64,000 nucleotides of DNA from JAAYXS01 sp964550375 (GCA_964550375.1 CAZJYX010000019.1:13298-77297); one strand, 5' to 3'. Positions 44,035-53,414 are shown, counted from the stretch's first letter. Program-made: numbers and translations. The notes: a model not told the origin generated them from the sequence alone.

Positions 44035-45306
44035 CTATACGCCGCGCAGCGTGTGGCCGAGCTTGCGCTTCTTGGCCTCCAAGTAGCGACGGTTGTGCTC
44101 GGTCGGCTGGATCTCGATGGGGAGTTGCTCGACCACGTCCAGGCCGTAGATGTGCAGCCGGCTGACCTTTTTGGGGTTGTTCGTGAGGATACGCACGCGC
44201 GCGATGCCCAGGTCGCGGAGAATCTGGGCGCCGACGCCGTAGTCGCGCCGGTCGGCGGGGAAGCCGATGGCCTGGTTGGCCTCGACCGTGTCGAGCCCGC
44301 CGTCCTGGAGGCGGTAGGCGTGCAGCTTGTTGATCAGGCCGATGCCGCGGCCCTCCTGGCGCAGGTAGACGATCACGCCACGGCCCTGGGCGGCGATGGC
44401 TTCCATGGCGGCTTCTAACTGCTGCCCGCACTCGCAGCGCTTGGAGCCGAAGACGTCGCCGGTGAGGCATTCGGAGTGGACGCGGGCCAGAACGGGCTCG
44501 TCAATGGCGGGGACGGTGCCGGCGCTGTCGGTCTCGCCGATGCCGCCCATGCAGAGGGCGACGTGTTCGTTGGGGTCGGTCTGGGCGCGATAGCCGATCA
44601 TGAGCCAGTGGCCGAACTCGTTGCTGAACGGGACGGTCTCGACGCGTTCGACGAGCCGTTCGCGCTGCATGCGGAACTCGATGAGGTCGGCGATGGTGCA
44701 CATCTTGATGTGGTGGGCGCGGCTGAACTCGGTGAGTTGGGGCAGGCGCGCCATGGTGCCGTCTTCGTTGAGGATCTCGATGATGGCGGCGCCCGGCATC
44801 AGGCCGGCCAGCCGGCACAAATCGACCGAGCCCTCGGTTTGACCGGCGCGGACCAACACGCCGCCGTCGCAGGCGATCAGCGGGTTGACGTGGCCGGGGC
44901 GCACGAAATCCTCGGGCACGGCCTCCTCGGCGACGGTATGACGAATGGTCATGGCGCGATCCCAGGCGGAGACGCCGGTCGTGACGCCCAGGTGCGCGGC
45001 GCCGTCGATCGTGACGGTGAAGGCGGTGCCGAGGCGGGTGTTGTTGACCGCGACCTGGGGGTGCAGGTTCAGGCGTTCGCAGCGGCTGCGGGTCAGCGGC
45101 ACGCACAGGGTCCCGCGGCCGTGGCGCAGCATGAAGTTGACGATTTCGGGTGTGAGGGCCTGGGCGGGGCAAACCAGGTCGCCCTCGTTCTCGCGTTCCT
45201 CATCGTCAACGAGGATGATCAGGCGGCCGGCGCGCAGCTCGTCCAGGATTTCGTCAATAGGGCTGAACGGGCCGTGCGGGCCGACGGCTGAACCGGGCGT
45301 GGTCAT
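44035..45306 (-). CDS. ribBA: Bifunctional DHBP synthase / GTP cyclohydrolase II
   Basis: A 423-residue fusion that catalyses both entry steps of riboflavin synthesis. The N-terminal DHBP synthase domain has VDDEERENEGDLVCPAQ, LRHGRGTLCVPLT and EDFVRPGHVNPLIA. The C-terminal GTP cyclohydrolase II domain (from about 205) has RVHSECLTGDVFGSKRCECG (three zinc cysteines), YLRQEGRGIGLINK and LRDLGIARVRILTNNPKK. Both active sites look intact. It is 10 bases downstream of argF and probably cotranscribed. No FMN riboswitch was seen. Confidence 0.95.
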   Translation of the reverse strand: MTTPGSAVGPHGPFSPIDEILDELRAGRLIILVDDEERENEGDLVCPAQALTPEIVNFMLRHGRGTLCVPLTRSRCERLNLHPQVAVNNTRLGTAFTVTIDGAAHLGVTTGVSAWDRAMTIRHTVAEEAVPEDFVRPGHVNPLIACDGGVLVRAGQTEGSVDLCRLAGLMPGAAIIEILNEDGTMARLPQLTEFSRAHHIKMCTIADLIEFRMQRERLVERVETVPFSNEFGHWLMIGYRAQTDPNEHVALCMGGIGETDSAGTVPAIDEPVLARVHSECLTGDVFGSKRCECGQQLEAAMEAIAAQGRGVIVYLRQEGRGIGLINKLHAYRLQDGGLDTVEANQAIGFPADRRDYGVGAQILRDLGIARVRILTNNPKKVSRLHIYGLDVVEQLPIEIQPTEHNRRYLEAKKRKLGHTLRGV

Positions 45307-45316
45307 GGACGTTCCT

Positions 45317-46252
45317 CTACTCTGTCAACATCACCATCAGGCCGTTCTGCGCGTGCATGCGGTTCTCGGCCTGGTCGAAGATGGCCGAGTTCGGCGTGCG
45401 CGAGGTGGCGTAGTCGATCTCCTCGCCATAGTGGGCCGGCAGGCAGTGCAGGATGACGGCGTCCGGCCGGGCACATGCCATGATAGCGGCGTTGATCTGA
45501 AAACCCTCAAACTTGGCGCGGCGGTCGGCGGCCTCGTCCTCCTGGCCCATCGAGGCCCAGACGTCCGTATACAACACGTCGGAGTTGCGGGCCCCTGCGC
45601 GGGGGTCGTTCACGACGCGGATGGTCGCCCCGGTCTCCCGGCCGATGGCCTGGGATTCCTGGAGTACCTGGGTCTGCGGCTCGAAGCCGGGCGGCGTGAC
45701 GATCGTCATGTTCATGCCGACGCGGGCGGCGCCGTACATGAGCGAGTGGGCGACATTGTTGCCGTCGCCGATGTAGGTGGCGGAAAGCCCTTTGAGCGTA
45801 CCTTTGCGCTCCTTGATCGTGAGCAGATCCGCCAGAATCTGACAGGGGTGCTCGAAATCGCTCAGGCCGTTGATTACGGGGACGGTGGCATGGCGGGCGA
45901 GGTCCACGACGATGTCGTGCCCGAACACGCGGGCCATGATGATATCGACGTAGCGCGACAGGACGATGGCGATGTCCTCGGTGGTCTCGCGCTGGCCGAG
46001 CTTGATGTCCGAGGGGGCGAGGTAGATGGCGTGGCCGCCGAGCAGGGTCATGCCGGCCTCGAACGAGACGCGCGTGCGCAGCGAGGGTTTCTGGAAGATC
46101 ATCCCGAGTGTCTTGCCGGCCAGCGGGGCGGCTCGAAACGTGGCGGTTCGGTCGCGTTTGAGTTGGGCGGCCCGCTCCAGGAGGGCCAGGATTTCCTCTC
46201 CGGTCAAGTCCTTCATCGACAGCAGGTTTCGTCCGCGCAGATTCACAGCCAT
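45317..46252 (-). CDS. argF: Ornithine carbamoyltransferase
   Basis: A 311-residue enzyme converting ornithine and carbamoyl phosphate to citrulline in arginine biosynthesis. Motifs are FQKPSLRTRVSFEAGM (carbamoyl-phosphate loop), LSDFEHPCQILADLLT, YIGDGNNVAHSL, the ornithine-loop region DVWASMGQE and ILHCLPAHYGEEID (catalytic Cys). The start at ATG 46252 (MAVNLRGRNLLS) is chosen because the extra 12 residues of a longer frame are unlike the family. GGAG lies 4-5 bases upstream. It is the first gene of a two-gene unit with ribBA. Confidence 0.95.
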   Translation of the reverse strand: MAVNLRGRNLLSMKDLTGEEILALLERAAQLKRDRTATFRAAPLAGKTLGMIFQKPSLRTRVSFEAGMTLLGGHAIYLAPSDIKLGQRETTEDIAIVLSRYVDIIMARVFGHDIVVDLARHATVPVINGLSDFEHPCQILADLLTIKERKGTLKGLSATYIGDGNNVAHSLMYGAARVGMNMTIVTPPGFEPQTQVLQESQAIGRETGATIRVVNDPRAGARNSDVLYTDVWASMGQEDEAADRRAKFEGFQINAAIMACARPDAVILHCLPAHYGEEIDYATSRTPNSAIFDQAENRMHAQNGLMVMLTE

Positions 46253-46431
46253 TGCTCTCCACTCCGGTCGTGGGTTCAGACCATGCACTAGTCATCCTGG
46301 GGCGATCCGCAACGACCCGGATCGGTCGCCAACGGACCACGGCGCTTAGTATACAGCGCCGGCGCCCGGACGCACGCGCGGAGGCGGATTTCGGGGTGGC
46401 TGGGCCGGCGGAACCGTGGCGCCCGGGTGAG

Positions 46432-47538
46432 TCAGGGCCGGGCGGCCTGGTCGGGGTTGCGCTGCCGCAGTTCTTCCAGCACGGCGGGCAGCTTGTCGTC
46501 GAGGAGCTGCTCGAACTCTGGCGGCAGGTTGTCCTCGTAGAACGGGAAATCGACGGTGGTTCCGTCCGTGCCCACGGGTATCCGCAGGACGGCGACAACC
46601 CGGACCGCGGCCGCGCGCGGCGGCAGGGGGGTCTCGTCGGAGCCGATCAGCACGCCATAGTCCATGACCTGGAAGCAGGTGCCCGTGGCGCCGCAGATGC
46701 GCTCCAGCGTTTGCAGGACGGTGGTGTTGTGGTGGACGAGGTCCACGGAGCGCTCAGCGGCCTGGATGCGATCGAGCACGCCGCCCTCGAACAGGACGGT
46801 GGTGCCGACGCGTCGGCCCAGGTCGATCAGGACGTCGTCGAGGCGCATGCCGCGGTAGTCGAGCGAGACCGGCCGTTCGAGGCGCAGCCAGACGTCCTCG
46901 GTTCGGCTGTAGATCAGGATGATGTCGTCATGCGGCCGCCAGTACCAGGAGAGCATCTGCGTGGCGATTTCGAGCTGGCGCAGGGCGTTGGGCTCGCGTA
47001 CCTGGCGCAGGGTCTCTTCAAGCGTTTCCTGCGGTTTGGGGCCGTATACGTTGCGGAACTGCACGGCGCGGGTGTCCTCGTCCAGTTCGGACCACTGGTT
47101 GGCCGCGAGCTTCTGGAGGAGCTGCACTTCGGCTATGCGCAGACGGCGGCCCAGGCGGTCCAGCACCGGAGCGGGTTCGATGACCAGGCGGTCGCCCTCG
47201 ACGCGCATGGCCAGACCGAGCCCGTCCAGCAGGTGCTGCAGGCCCTCGCGCAGCGTCACGCCGGCGAGCGTGATTGAAACGCGCGTGCGTTCGCCGTAGG
47301 GCATCAGACCGGCCGTCTGCGGGTCGAGCGCGAAGCGCAGGCCGGTGCGTTCGCTCAACTCCGTCAGGGCGGTCCGCAACGGCGTCTGCTCAATCCGCAC
47401 GTCTGTCAGGCGCTGATCGAGGGCTTCCTCGACCAGGTCTTGAAGCTCGTGGGCCGGCGCGGGCGCGGTGGCCCAGGCAGCCAGCGCCAGCATGGTGATG
47501 ATCGCGCGCCTGGCGCGGTTCACTCCGATGTTCTGCAT
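46432..47538 (-). CDS. Secreted STN-domain-like protein (module 3 third gene)
   Basis: A 368-residue exported protein with a signal peptide (ARRAIITMLALAAWATAPAPA). Two segments resemble STN/secretin short N-terminal domains: RTALTELSERTGLRFALDP with ITLAGVTLREGLQHLLDGLG, and later MRLDDVLIDLGRRVGTTVL with HHNTTVLQTLERICGATG. STN domains occur in secretins and in TonB-dependent receptors that talk to anti-sigma factors, but no secretin barrel or TonB barrel follows here. It lies 22 bases after the module 3 anti-sigma gene. ATG 47538 has AAGG 8 bases upstream. Confidence 0.65.
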   Translation of the reverse strand: MQNIGVNRARRAIITMLALAAWATAPAPAHELQDLVEEALDQRLTDVRIEQTPLRTALTELSERTGLRFALDPQTAGLMPYGERTRVSITLAGVTLREGLQHLLDGLGLAMRVEGDRLVIEPAPVLDRLGRRLRIAEVQLLQKLAANQWSELDEDTRAVQFRNVYGPKPQETLEETLRQVREPNALRQLEIATQMLSWYWRPHDDIILIYSRTEDVWLRLERPVSLDYRGMRLDDVLIDLGRRVGTTVLFEGGVLDRIQAAERSVDLVHHNTTVLQTLERICGATGTCFQVMDYGVLIGSDETPLPPRAAAVRVVAVLRIPVGTDGTTVDFPFYEDNLPPEFEQLLDDKLPAVLEELRQRNPDQAARP

Positions 47539-47560
47539 AGCCTGCACCTTGAGGCGAGCC

Positions 47561-48271
47561 TTACCAGCCGGCGGACGCCATCGTCACCGTCGGTCCAGGC
47601 GGCTCCAGCATGAAGTAGATCTCCGGGGCGGACGTGTGGGCCGGCCGAACTTCGACCGGTTCGGAAAGGGCGAGAAGCGGGACGTCCGGGTCGGCGTCGG
47701 CACAAACGGTAATCTCCATGACGCGCGTCGTCGGCTCGTGGGTCACGCCCGCGGGCGGCAGCACGACGAACTGGACCAGCGCCGGCGCGGGCGCCGGTTG
47801 CAGCGTGGGGTCGGGAACCGTTGGCAGGCCAACGTAGAGCAGCAGGACGGCCGCCGCGGCCAGCAAGCCGGCGACGGCGCCGGTGCGCCAGCGCCGCAGC
47901 CGGAGCGGCGCGGACCGTTGCGACCGGTCCCATACAGACTGCGAAACGCGGGCGTGGAAGGCCGGCCAATTCACGCGCGACTCGACCTCGGGCAACAGGG
48001 CGCGTAACCGTCCGTCCAGCAAGTCGGCGGACTTGTCGGCGGCGGCGCACTGGTCGATGCGCGCGCTGATGCGGGTGTGCAGGGCGTCCCAGTTGACGGC
48101 CGGCGGGCGGGCGGCCCGCTCGATCAAGGCGGCGACTCGGACGTATTCGTCACGTAGCCGCGCGCTGCGCGGATCGCGCGCGCACTCGGCGGCCACCGCG
48201 GCCTGCAAATCGGCCCGCTGCGGCTCATCGAGCCAGGCATTGACGAGTTGTTCGAACTGCTCGGACACCAC
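47561..48271 (-). CDS. Probable anti-sigma factor (module 3)
   Basis: A 236-residue protein with a cytoplasmic helical region (SEQFEQLVNAWLDEPQRADL), one transmembrane helix (TGAVAGLLAAAAVLLLYVGL) and an extracytoplasmic tail. It has two similar short helical motifs (VNWDALHTRISARI and VNWPAFHARVSQSV), suggesting an internal duplication. A zinc motif is missing. GTG 48271 is used as start. An in-frame TTG at 48289 would overlap the sigma stop (TTGA). The role rests on its place directly after an ECF sigma gene. Confidence 0.65.
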   Translation of the reverse strand: MVSEQFEQLVNAWLDEPQRADLQAAVAAECARDPRSARLRDEYVRVAALIERAARPPAVNWDALHTRISARIDQCAAADKSADLLDGRLRALLPEVESRVNWPAFHARVSQSVWDRSQRSAPLRLRRWRTGAVAGLLAAAAVLLLYVGLPTVPDPTLQPAPAPALVQFVVLPPAGVTHEPTTRVMEITVCADADPDVPLLALSEPVEVRPAHTSAPEIYFMLEPPGPTVTMASAGW

Positions 48272-48285
48272 GTTACCTGATCCGT

Positions 48286-48891
48286 TCAAAGGTACTCACT
48301 CAGGCTGGTCTTCAGGCGTTTGCGCGCCTGGAAGACATGCCACTTAACCGCCTCGACGCTGCAACCCATGATCTGGGCAACCTCTTTCTGCGGCAATTGC
48401 TCGATGCTGAACAGGACGAGCGCGGTGCGTTGCAGGTCGGGCAATTCCGTAATCGCCGCCTGGACCACCTCGGCCAAATCCGCGGCCGCCGTCCGGGCCC
48501 CGGGCTGTTCGTCCGAGTAGGCCGGGGCGGCGACCTGCTCGGCGCGCGGCCACTCGCCGTCGCGCAAGCAGTCTTCGAAGGACAGCTTGCGTGCGCCGGA
48601 CCCGCGGGCCCGGCGGAAGTTGAGCGAGAGGTTGGTCACAATGCGCAGCAGCCACGACCCAAACCGTCCTTCGTCCTCAAGAGTATCGAGGTTCTGAAAC
48701 GCCCGTACGAATGCCTCCTGGCACACTTCCAGGGCGTCGTGCAGGTTGCCGAGCAGCCGACAGGCGACCGACGTTGCCCGGCGCTGGTAACGCTCGATCA
48801 ACTCGTCGAACGCGTCGCGATGTCCGGCCAGCGTGTGCCGGACGAGATCATCATCGCTCGGCGGCGTATTGCTCGAGCGTCGCCACTCCAC
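48286..48891 (-). CDS. ECF sigma factor (module 3)
   Basis: A 201-residue ECF sigma factor: region 2 with DAFDELIERYQRRATSVACR and HDALEVCQEAFVRAFQNLDT, region 4 with ITELPDLQRTALVLFSIEQL and IMGCSVEAVKWHVFQARKRL. A long acidic linker joins the two. The start is GTG 48891. The anti-sigma and STN-like genes follow on the same strand, and a sensor kinase gene lies 170 bases upstream. Confidence 0.9.
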   Translation of the reverse strand: MEWRRSSNTPPSDDDLVRHTLAGHRDAFDELIERYQRRATSVACRLLGNLHDALEVCQEAFVRAFQNLDTLEDEGRFGSWLLRIVTNLSLNFRRARGSGARKLSFEDCLRDGEWPRAEQVAAPAYSDEQPGARTAAADLAEVVQAAITELPDLQRTALVLFSIEQLPQKEVAQIMGCSVEAVKWHVFQARKRLKTSLSEYL

Positions 48892-49060
48892 TCATTCACC
48901 TGCTCTACAGAGGTTGGACACGGTTTGGGGTCCGACGTTTGGTCCTGGTCGGGGTCTGCGGGGCCCGCAGCGACCGGCTCCGCGTGGTCCTATAACAACA
49001 ACCTTGGCAAATCATCCGTGGTGTCGCGCGGGTGTTGCCGAGAGGTTTCCGATTGTCTGT

Positions 49061-50197
49061 TCATTTGGGCTCTGCGAGGGGCTCGTTGCTGACGGCTGTC
49101 GCCGTTTGAGGTATCTGGACCAGAGCTGGCCGGCGGCCGGCTCGCAGGGCCGGTATCAGGACGGTGAAGACTGTGCCGCCGTCGGGCCGCGGTTCGACGG
49201 ATAGCGAGCCTTGGTGGGCGTCAACGATGCGGGCGGCGATGGGCAGCCCCAGGCCGGTGCCTTTGCCGACGGTCTTGGTGGTGTAGAACGGCTCGAAGAT
49301 GTGCGGGAGGACGTCCGGGGGGATGCCGCCGCCGGTGTCCGCCACGTCCACCCGGATGGTCTGGGCGCCCTGGGACTGGTCGCTATCAGCGGCGGTGGTG
49401 GTTTGCCGGCGGATCCGCAGGATGAGTTCGCCGCCGTCGGGCATGCTGTCAACCGCGTTCAGCATCAGATTGACGAAGACCTGCTCGAGGAGCAGCGCGT
49501 CGGCCATTACGCGATCGTCCTGCGTCTGGTAGTCGCGCACCAAGCGGACTGCACGGGACTCGATGCGGCGTGCCACGGCCGTAATGGCGGCTTCCAGGGC
49601 GTCGGCGACCCGTGTTTCGGCCGGGCGGATGACGTGTTCGCGCGCCAGCGTAAGCAGGCGTCGGACGATGAGGTCGATGCGGGCCAGTCCGCTGTCGATG
49701 AGGTCCAGCATCTGGCGGGTACGTTCGTGGTCTCCCGTGGATCGTCGCAGGATACGGGTGCAGCTCTGAATCCCGTCGAGGGGATTGTTGACCTCGTGGG
49801 CGACGCTGGCCGCCAGTTCGCCGAGGAGGGCAAGGCGTTCGGTTCGGCGGAGCTGCTCCTGGAGGCGTTTTTCCTCCTTGGTGGACTCCTCCAGGCGTGT
49901 GGCGAGGAGGTTGATGGCGGAGGCGAGCTTGTACAGGTCTTCGCCGGGGCTGGTGGGCAGGGTAGCCGTTGGGCGGCCGTGGCCGATGTCGTCGGCGACG
50001 CGCCGGAGGCGTCCGACCGTGCTGCGCAGCCAGCGACGGGCCAGGCGCTCGCAGATCCATACGACGATCATGACGCCGGCCATGCAGATAGCGATGGCGC
50101 GCCAGGCATCGGGCTGGACGAACCAGGCGATCACACCGCTCAGGACGATGCCCAGTTGGAGCAGGAGGAACAGCGTGTGGCGGAAGCCGCGCAGCAT
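49061..50197 (-). CDS. Membrane sensor histidine kinase
   Basis: A 378-residue kinase. Two membrane helices at the N terminus (about 8-28 and 33-50) enclose almost no periplasmic loop, so the stimulus is probably membrane-borne or cytoplasmic. A HAMP-like linker follows (RVADDIGHGR). The H-box is ELAASVAHEVNNPLDGI (His134), the N-box VFVNLMLNAVDSM, G1 VADTGGGIP, F-box FEPFYTTK and G2 GKGTGLGLPI. The NPL/DGI form of the H-box is of the NtrB/ZraS type. No response regulator is adjacent, so it is an orphan within this window. Confidence 0.92.
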   Translation of the reverse strand: MLRGFRHTLFLLLQLGIVLSGVIAWFVQPDAWRAIAICMAGVMIVVWICERLARRWLRSTVGRLRRVADDIGHGRPTATLPTSPGEDLYKLASAINLLATRLEESTKEEKRLQEQLRRTERLALLGELAASVAHEVNNPLDGIQSCTRILRRSTGDHERTRQMLDLIDSGLARIDLIVRRLLTLAREHVIRPAETRVADALEAAITAVARRIESRAVRLVRDYQTQDDRVMADALLLEQVFVNLMLNAVDSMPDGGELILRIRRQTTTAADSDQSQGAQTIRVDVADTGGGIPPDVLPHIFEPFYTTKTVGKGTGLGLPIAARIVDAHQGSLSVEPRPDGGTVFTVLIPALRAGRRPALVQIPQTATAVSNEPLAEPK

Positions 50198-50300
50198 GAT
50201 GTGTGATTATCGCCGCCGCAGGCGCCGCGACAACGGGGTTACCGCTATTCGGACGCTCAGGGCGGCGTTTGCGCAGCGCCGCGGATGGTCGTTACGCGTT

Positions 50301-53045
50301 CTATCCCGGCTGGCGCATGCGGCGCCGGCCATGACAGATGCCGGCCAGCGAGAGCGCCAACATCAGCGTCGCAGTCGCGGGGCACAGGCCGGTGATCGGC
50401 ACGGCCGGGGCGTCGGCACCGGTGTCGTCCGTGTCGTCGCCGGTAATGTCGGCGACGCTACGGCTGGGTTGATCCGCGGCGTCGGGGAACTCGAAACCGG
50501 ATAAGCGACCGTCCAGTCCGTCCGCAAGACCTCCGAGGATGGCAACACAATCGCATTCGGCTTCCAGTTCCGGCGCGATCGCGCCGTCGGCCACGGCTAT
50601 CAGGCAGCGCATCAGGCACGAAGCGGGCGGTTCAGGTCGGCCGGCCGGCTCGTCGCAGGCGTCGCCGATGCCGTTGTTGTCGCTGTCGGCCTGGTCGGGA
50701 TTGAACACATCGGGGCAGTTGTCACAGTCGTCGGTGATTCCGTCGCCGTCGCTGTCGAGTTCGCACTCGTCGGGGATGCCGTTCTGGTTGCAGTCCTCAC
50801 TTAACCCCGAGGCGACGTCGTACTCGTCGGGGATGCCGTTCTCGTTGCAGTCCGCGCTGAAGCCCGAGGCGATGTCGCATTCGTCAGGGATGCCGTTCTG
50901 GTTGCAGTCGGGAGCGAGGCCTTGCAGGATTTCCCAGCAGTCGGGGATGCCGTTCTCGTTGCAGTCGGTCTCGCACTCGTCGGGGATGCCGTTGTCATTG
51001 ACGTCGAGGCTGGTCCCGTCGGCGATGTCGCATTCGTCAGGGATGCCGTTCTGGTTGCAGTCGGGAGCGAGGCCTTGCAGGATTTCCCAGCAGTCGGGGA
51101 TGCCGTTCTCGTTGCAGTCGGTCTCGCACTCGTCGGGGATGCCGTTGTCATTGACGTCGAGGCTGGTCCCGTCGGCGATGTCGCATTCGTCAGGGATGCC
51201 GTTCTGGTTGCAGTCGGGAGCGAGGCCTTGCAGGATTTCCCAGCAGTCGGGGATGCCGTTCTCGTTGCAGTCGGTCTCGCACTCGTCGGGGATGCCGTTG
51301 CCGTTGATGTCGGCGCTGGTGCCTGCGGCGATGTCGCATTCGTCGGGGATGCCGTTCTGGTTGCAGTCGTCGCTAAGGCCCAAAGCGATGTCGCACTCGT
51401 CGGGGATGCCGTTCTCGTTGCAGTCATCGCTGAAGCCCGTAGCGATATCGCACTCGTCGGGAATGCCGTTGTCGTTGCAGTCCTGGCTGAAGCCCGAGGC
51501 GATGTCGATTTCGTCCGGGATGCCGTTCTCGTTGCAGTCGTCGAAGGCGAGCTCATCGGCGCCGATGTCGATGCGGCCGTTGGCGATGCGGTCTTCGCCG
51601 TCGATGTCGGTCTCGCCCTCGTAGGGTTCGTATTCAGGGTTGCCGGCGTTGAGGCAGGGTGACGCGATGGTGATGTGGTAGTCACTGCCGGGGGCAACGA
51701 AGAGCGGGTCGTCGCCGATGTTGCCGCTACCGGGGACGGAGCCGTCCCAGCCCTGGACGCAGGAGTAGCTGATGGCATCGAGGGTGCCGAAAAACTGGGC
51801 CTCGCGGGGTGAGCCGATGCTGCTCACGTTGCCCCAGAAGATGCAGCCGTCGAGGTACGGGCCGCCCTCACCGACCGCGAACAGGCCGCCGGCGTAGCCG
51901 GGGCTGGCGCCGGCGGGACCGGGGCCGGCCTGGCCGGCAGCGTTGTCGGCAATGGTGCAGCTCTGCAGTACGATGGGAGACTCTGAGGCCCAAATACCGC
52001 CGCCCGAGCCGCCCGCTCCGCCGGGGCACTCCACCTCGTCTTCGGTGACGCCGGCGCCGCCATTGCCGGCGATGTTGCCGGCGATGAGGCAACTGGTGAG
52101 CATTGCCCAGGACTCGTCGAAGTAAAGGCCGGCGCCGCTGCCGCCGGATGCGCCGGGGCTGCACTCGCCGGGTTCGTAGTCGCAGAAGCCGCCGGCGCCG
52201 CCGTGGCCGGTGGTGTTATTGACGATGGTGCAGTTCATCAACTGGGCATCGGAGTAGGTGAAATATAGTCCGGCGCCGCTGCCGCCGGCGGTGCCCGGCC
52301 AGGCGATATCCCAGCATTCGCCGGCGGCGCCGTTGCCGGTGTGGTTGTCGCGGAAGATGCAGTTCTGCAGCACCACATCGGCGTACTCGGAGTACAGCCC
52401 GGCCCCGTTGCCGCCCGTGTGATACAGACCGGCGAGCTTATCCGTGATACCGGCGGCTGTGTGGTTATTCTCGATTATGCAGTTGACGAAGGTGGCGGCA
52501 CTGAACTCCACGTAGATGCCGGCGCCGTTCATCCCGAACGGCCCGTCCATGAGGTAGCCGGTATAGCCGCCGGTGATGGTGACGCCATCGATCAGCGGGG
52601 AACTCTCGGAGCCGCAGTAAACGACGTGATACGTGTTATCCTCCCGCGCGGGCGTGTTGATCTCGCCGCTCAGGATGGTGGGGTATAGCTCGATGTCGCG
52701 GATGTCAGGATCAGGGGCGCCAAAGCCGGCGTAGCCGCCGAACAGGGAGACCGAGTCCAGAAAGGCGAAGGACTCCTCGCGGAAGCCTGAGCCGGTCGGG
52801 AACTTGGAGTCGCGGTCCGGGTAGTAGGTGCCCTGGGCGACCAGGATGGTGTCACCGTGTTCGGCGAAGAGCAGCGCCTCGCTGAGGAAGGTGAACGGGG
52901 AGTCCCAACTGTCGCCGCTGCCGCTAGGGGGGGCGTCGTCGTCGACGTACCAGACATTCGCGTTTTGCGCCATGGCGGGCGCGGCCAGGATCAGAAGCGC
53001 GACGAGGCCGCCGAGGACGCTGCAGATTAGGTGGCGCGGGTTCAT
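50301..53045 (-). CDS. Secreted beta-helix protein with calcium-binding DCNxNGIPDEC repeats
   Basis: A 914-residue protein. It has a signal peptide (SVLGGLVALLILAAPAMAQ), then a right-handed beta-helix region (about 30-500) with Gly-rich turns and NCIIENN, NCTIVNN and SCLIAGN ladders, like pectate-lyase or polymorphic outer-membrane repeats. From about 500 to 790 it is built of the short unit DCNENGIPDECDIA, related to thrombospondin type 3 calcium loops, ending in DSDGDGITDDCDNCPDVFNP. The C terminus has a hydrophobic segment (CPATATLMLALSLAGICHG) with a basic tail, a likely sorting signal. AGGA lies 7 bases before ATG 53045. Function at the cell surface is inferred. Confidence 0.82.
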   Translation of the reverse strand: MNPRHLICSVLGGLVALLILAAPAMAQNANVWYVDDDAPPSGSGDSWDSPFTFLSEALLFAEHGDTILVAQGTYYPDRDSKFPTGSGFREESFAFLDSVSLFGGYAGFGAPDPDIRDIELYPTILSGEINTPAREDNTYHVVYCGSESSPLIDGVTITGGYTGYLMDGPFGMNGAGIYVEFSAATFVNCIIENNHTAAGITDKLAGLYHTGGNGAGLYSEYADVVLQNCIFRDNHTGNGAAGECWDIAWPGTAGGSGAGLYFTYSDAQLMNCTIVNNTTGHGGAGGFCDYEPGECSPGASGGSGAGLYFDESWAMLTSCLIAGNIAGNGGAGVTEDEVECPGGAGGSGGGIWASESPIVLQSCTIADNAAGQAGPGPAGASPGYAGGLFAVGEGGPYLDGCIFWGNVSSIGSPREAQFFGTLDAISYSCVQGWDGSVPGSGNIGDDPLFVAPGSDYHITIASPCLNAGNPEYEPYEGETDIDGEDRIANGRIDIGADELAFDDCNENGIPDEIDIASGFSQDCNDNGIPDECDIATGFSDDCNENGIPDECDIALGLSDDCNQNGIPDECDIAAGTSADINGNGIPDECETDCNENGIPDCWEILQGLAPDCNQNGIPDECDIADGTSLDVNDNGIPDECETDCNENGIPDCWEILQGLAPDCNQNGIPDECDIADGTSLDVNDNGIPDECETDCNENGIPDCWEILQGLAPDCNQNGIPDECDIASGFSADCNENGIPDEYDVASGLSEDCNQNGIPDECELDSDGDGITDDCDNCPDVFNPDQADSDNNGIGDACDEPAGRPEPPASCLMRCLIAVADGAIAPELEAECDCVAILGGLADGLDGRLSGFEFPDAADQPSRSVADITGDDTDDTGADAPAVPITGLCPATATLMLALSLAGICHGRRRMRQPG
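50870..51300. repeat. Near-identical 153-bp tandem repeat inside the calcium-repeat gene
   Basis: The marker GGGAGCGAGGCCTTGCAGG recurs at 50910, 51063 and 51216, exactly 153 bases apart, which is 51 codons. Three copies of the unit ending EILQGLAP are encoded. The sequence within the units is essentially identical at the DNA level, unlike the flanking repeats, which differ at many positions. This indicates recent duplication or gene conversion. Confidence 0.9.
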
Positions 53046-53414
53046 GACTTGTTCCTTGCGAATAGGCCGAACCGACACAGAAAGTGCCCCGAGGGAACTC
53101 GAAACCACAAGCATTCTATGTCAGCATATCCCGGAGCAGCACGAGATTCAACGATTTGGCCTGGCGGTCTGGCGGCGGTTGGCACTCGCCGATGGTGTGG
53201 GCTTGATGCCGTTGGCGGAGGTCTCATAAGAGCACCCGCGGGGCTGGCTGGACCCGTGTCGGTCGCGGGCGGGTTTGCAGAGGCGGATGGCGACACGTGG
53301 AGGCGGAAGGCGGCAGAAGCGGCACTCGGGGGGGGGCGACGGGCACGCCGGTGAGATGATATAACTGTCACCCGGAGCCCGGTGGCGGGCGTTACTGAAG
53401 GCGAGGAGCAGACC
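53046..53414. other. Divergent intergenic region
   Basis: A stretch of 369 bases between the calcium-repeat gene and the oxidoreductase gene. It holds an AT-richer TATAAC at 53360-53365 on the plus strand and TAGAAT (minus strand, 53113-53118), both possible -10 elements without clear -35 partners. No credible reading frame. Confidence 0.45.

Noticed and set aside
50870..51300. CRISPR-like array
   Set aside because: The repeat units are 153 bases, in frame and coding. There are no short repeats with unique spacers and no cas genes.
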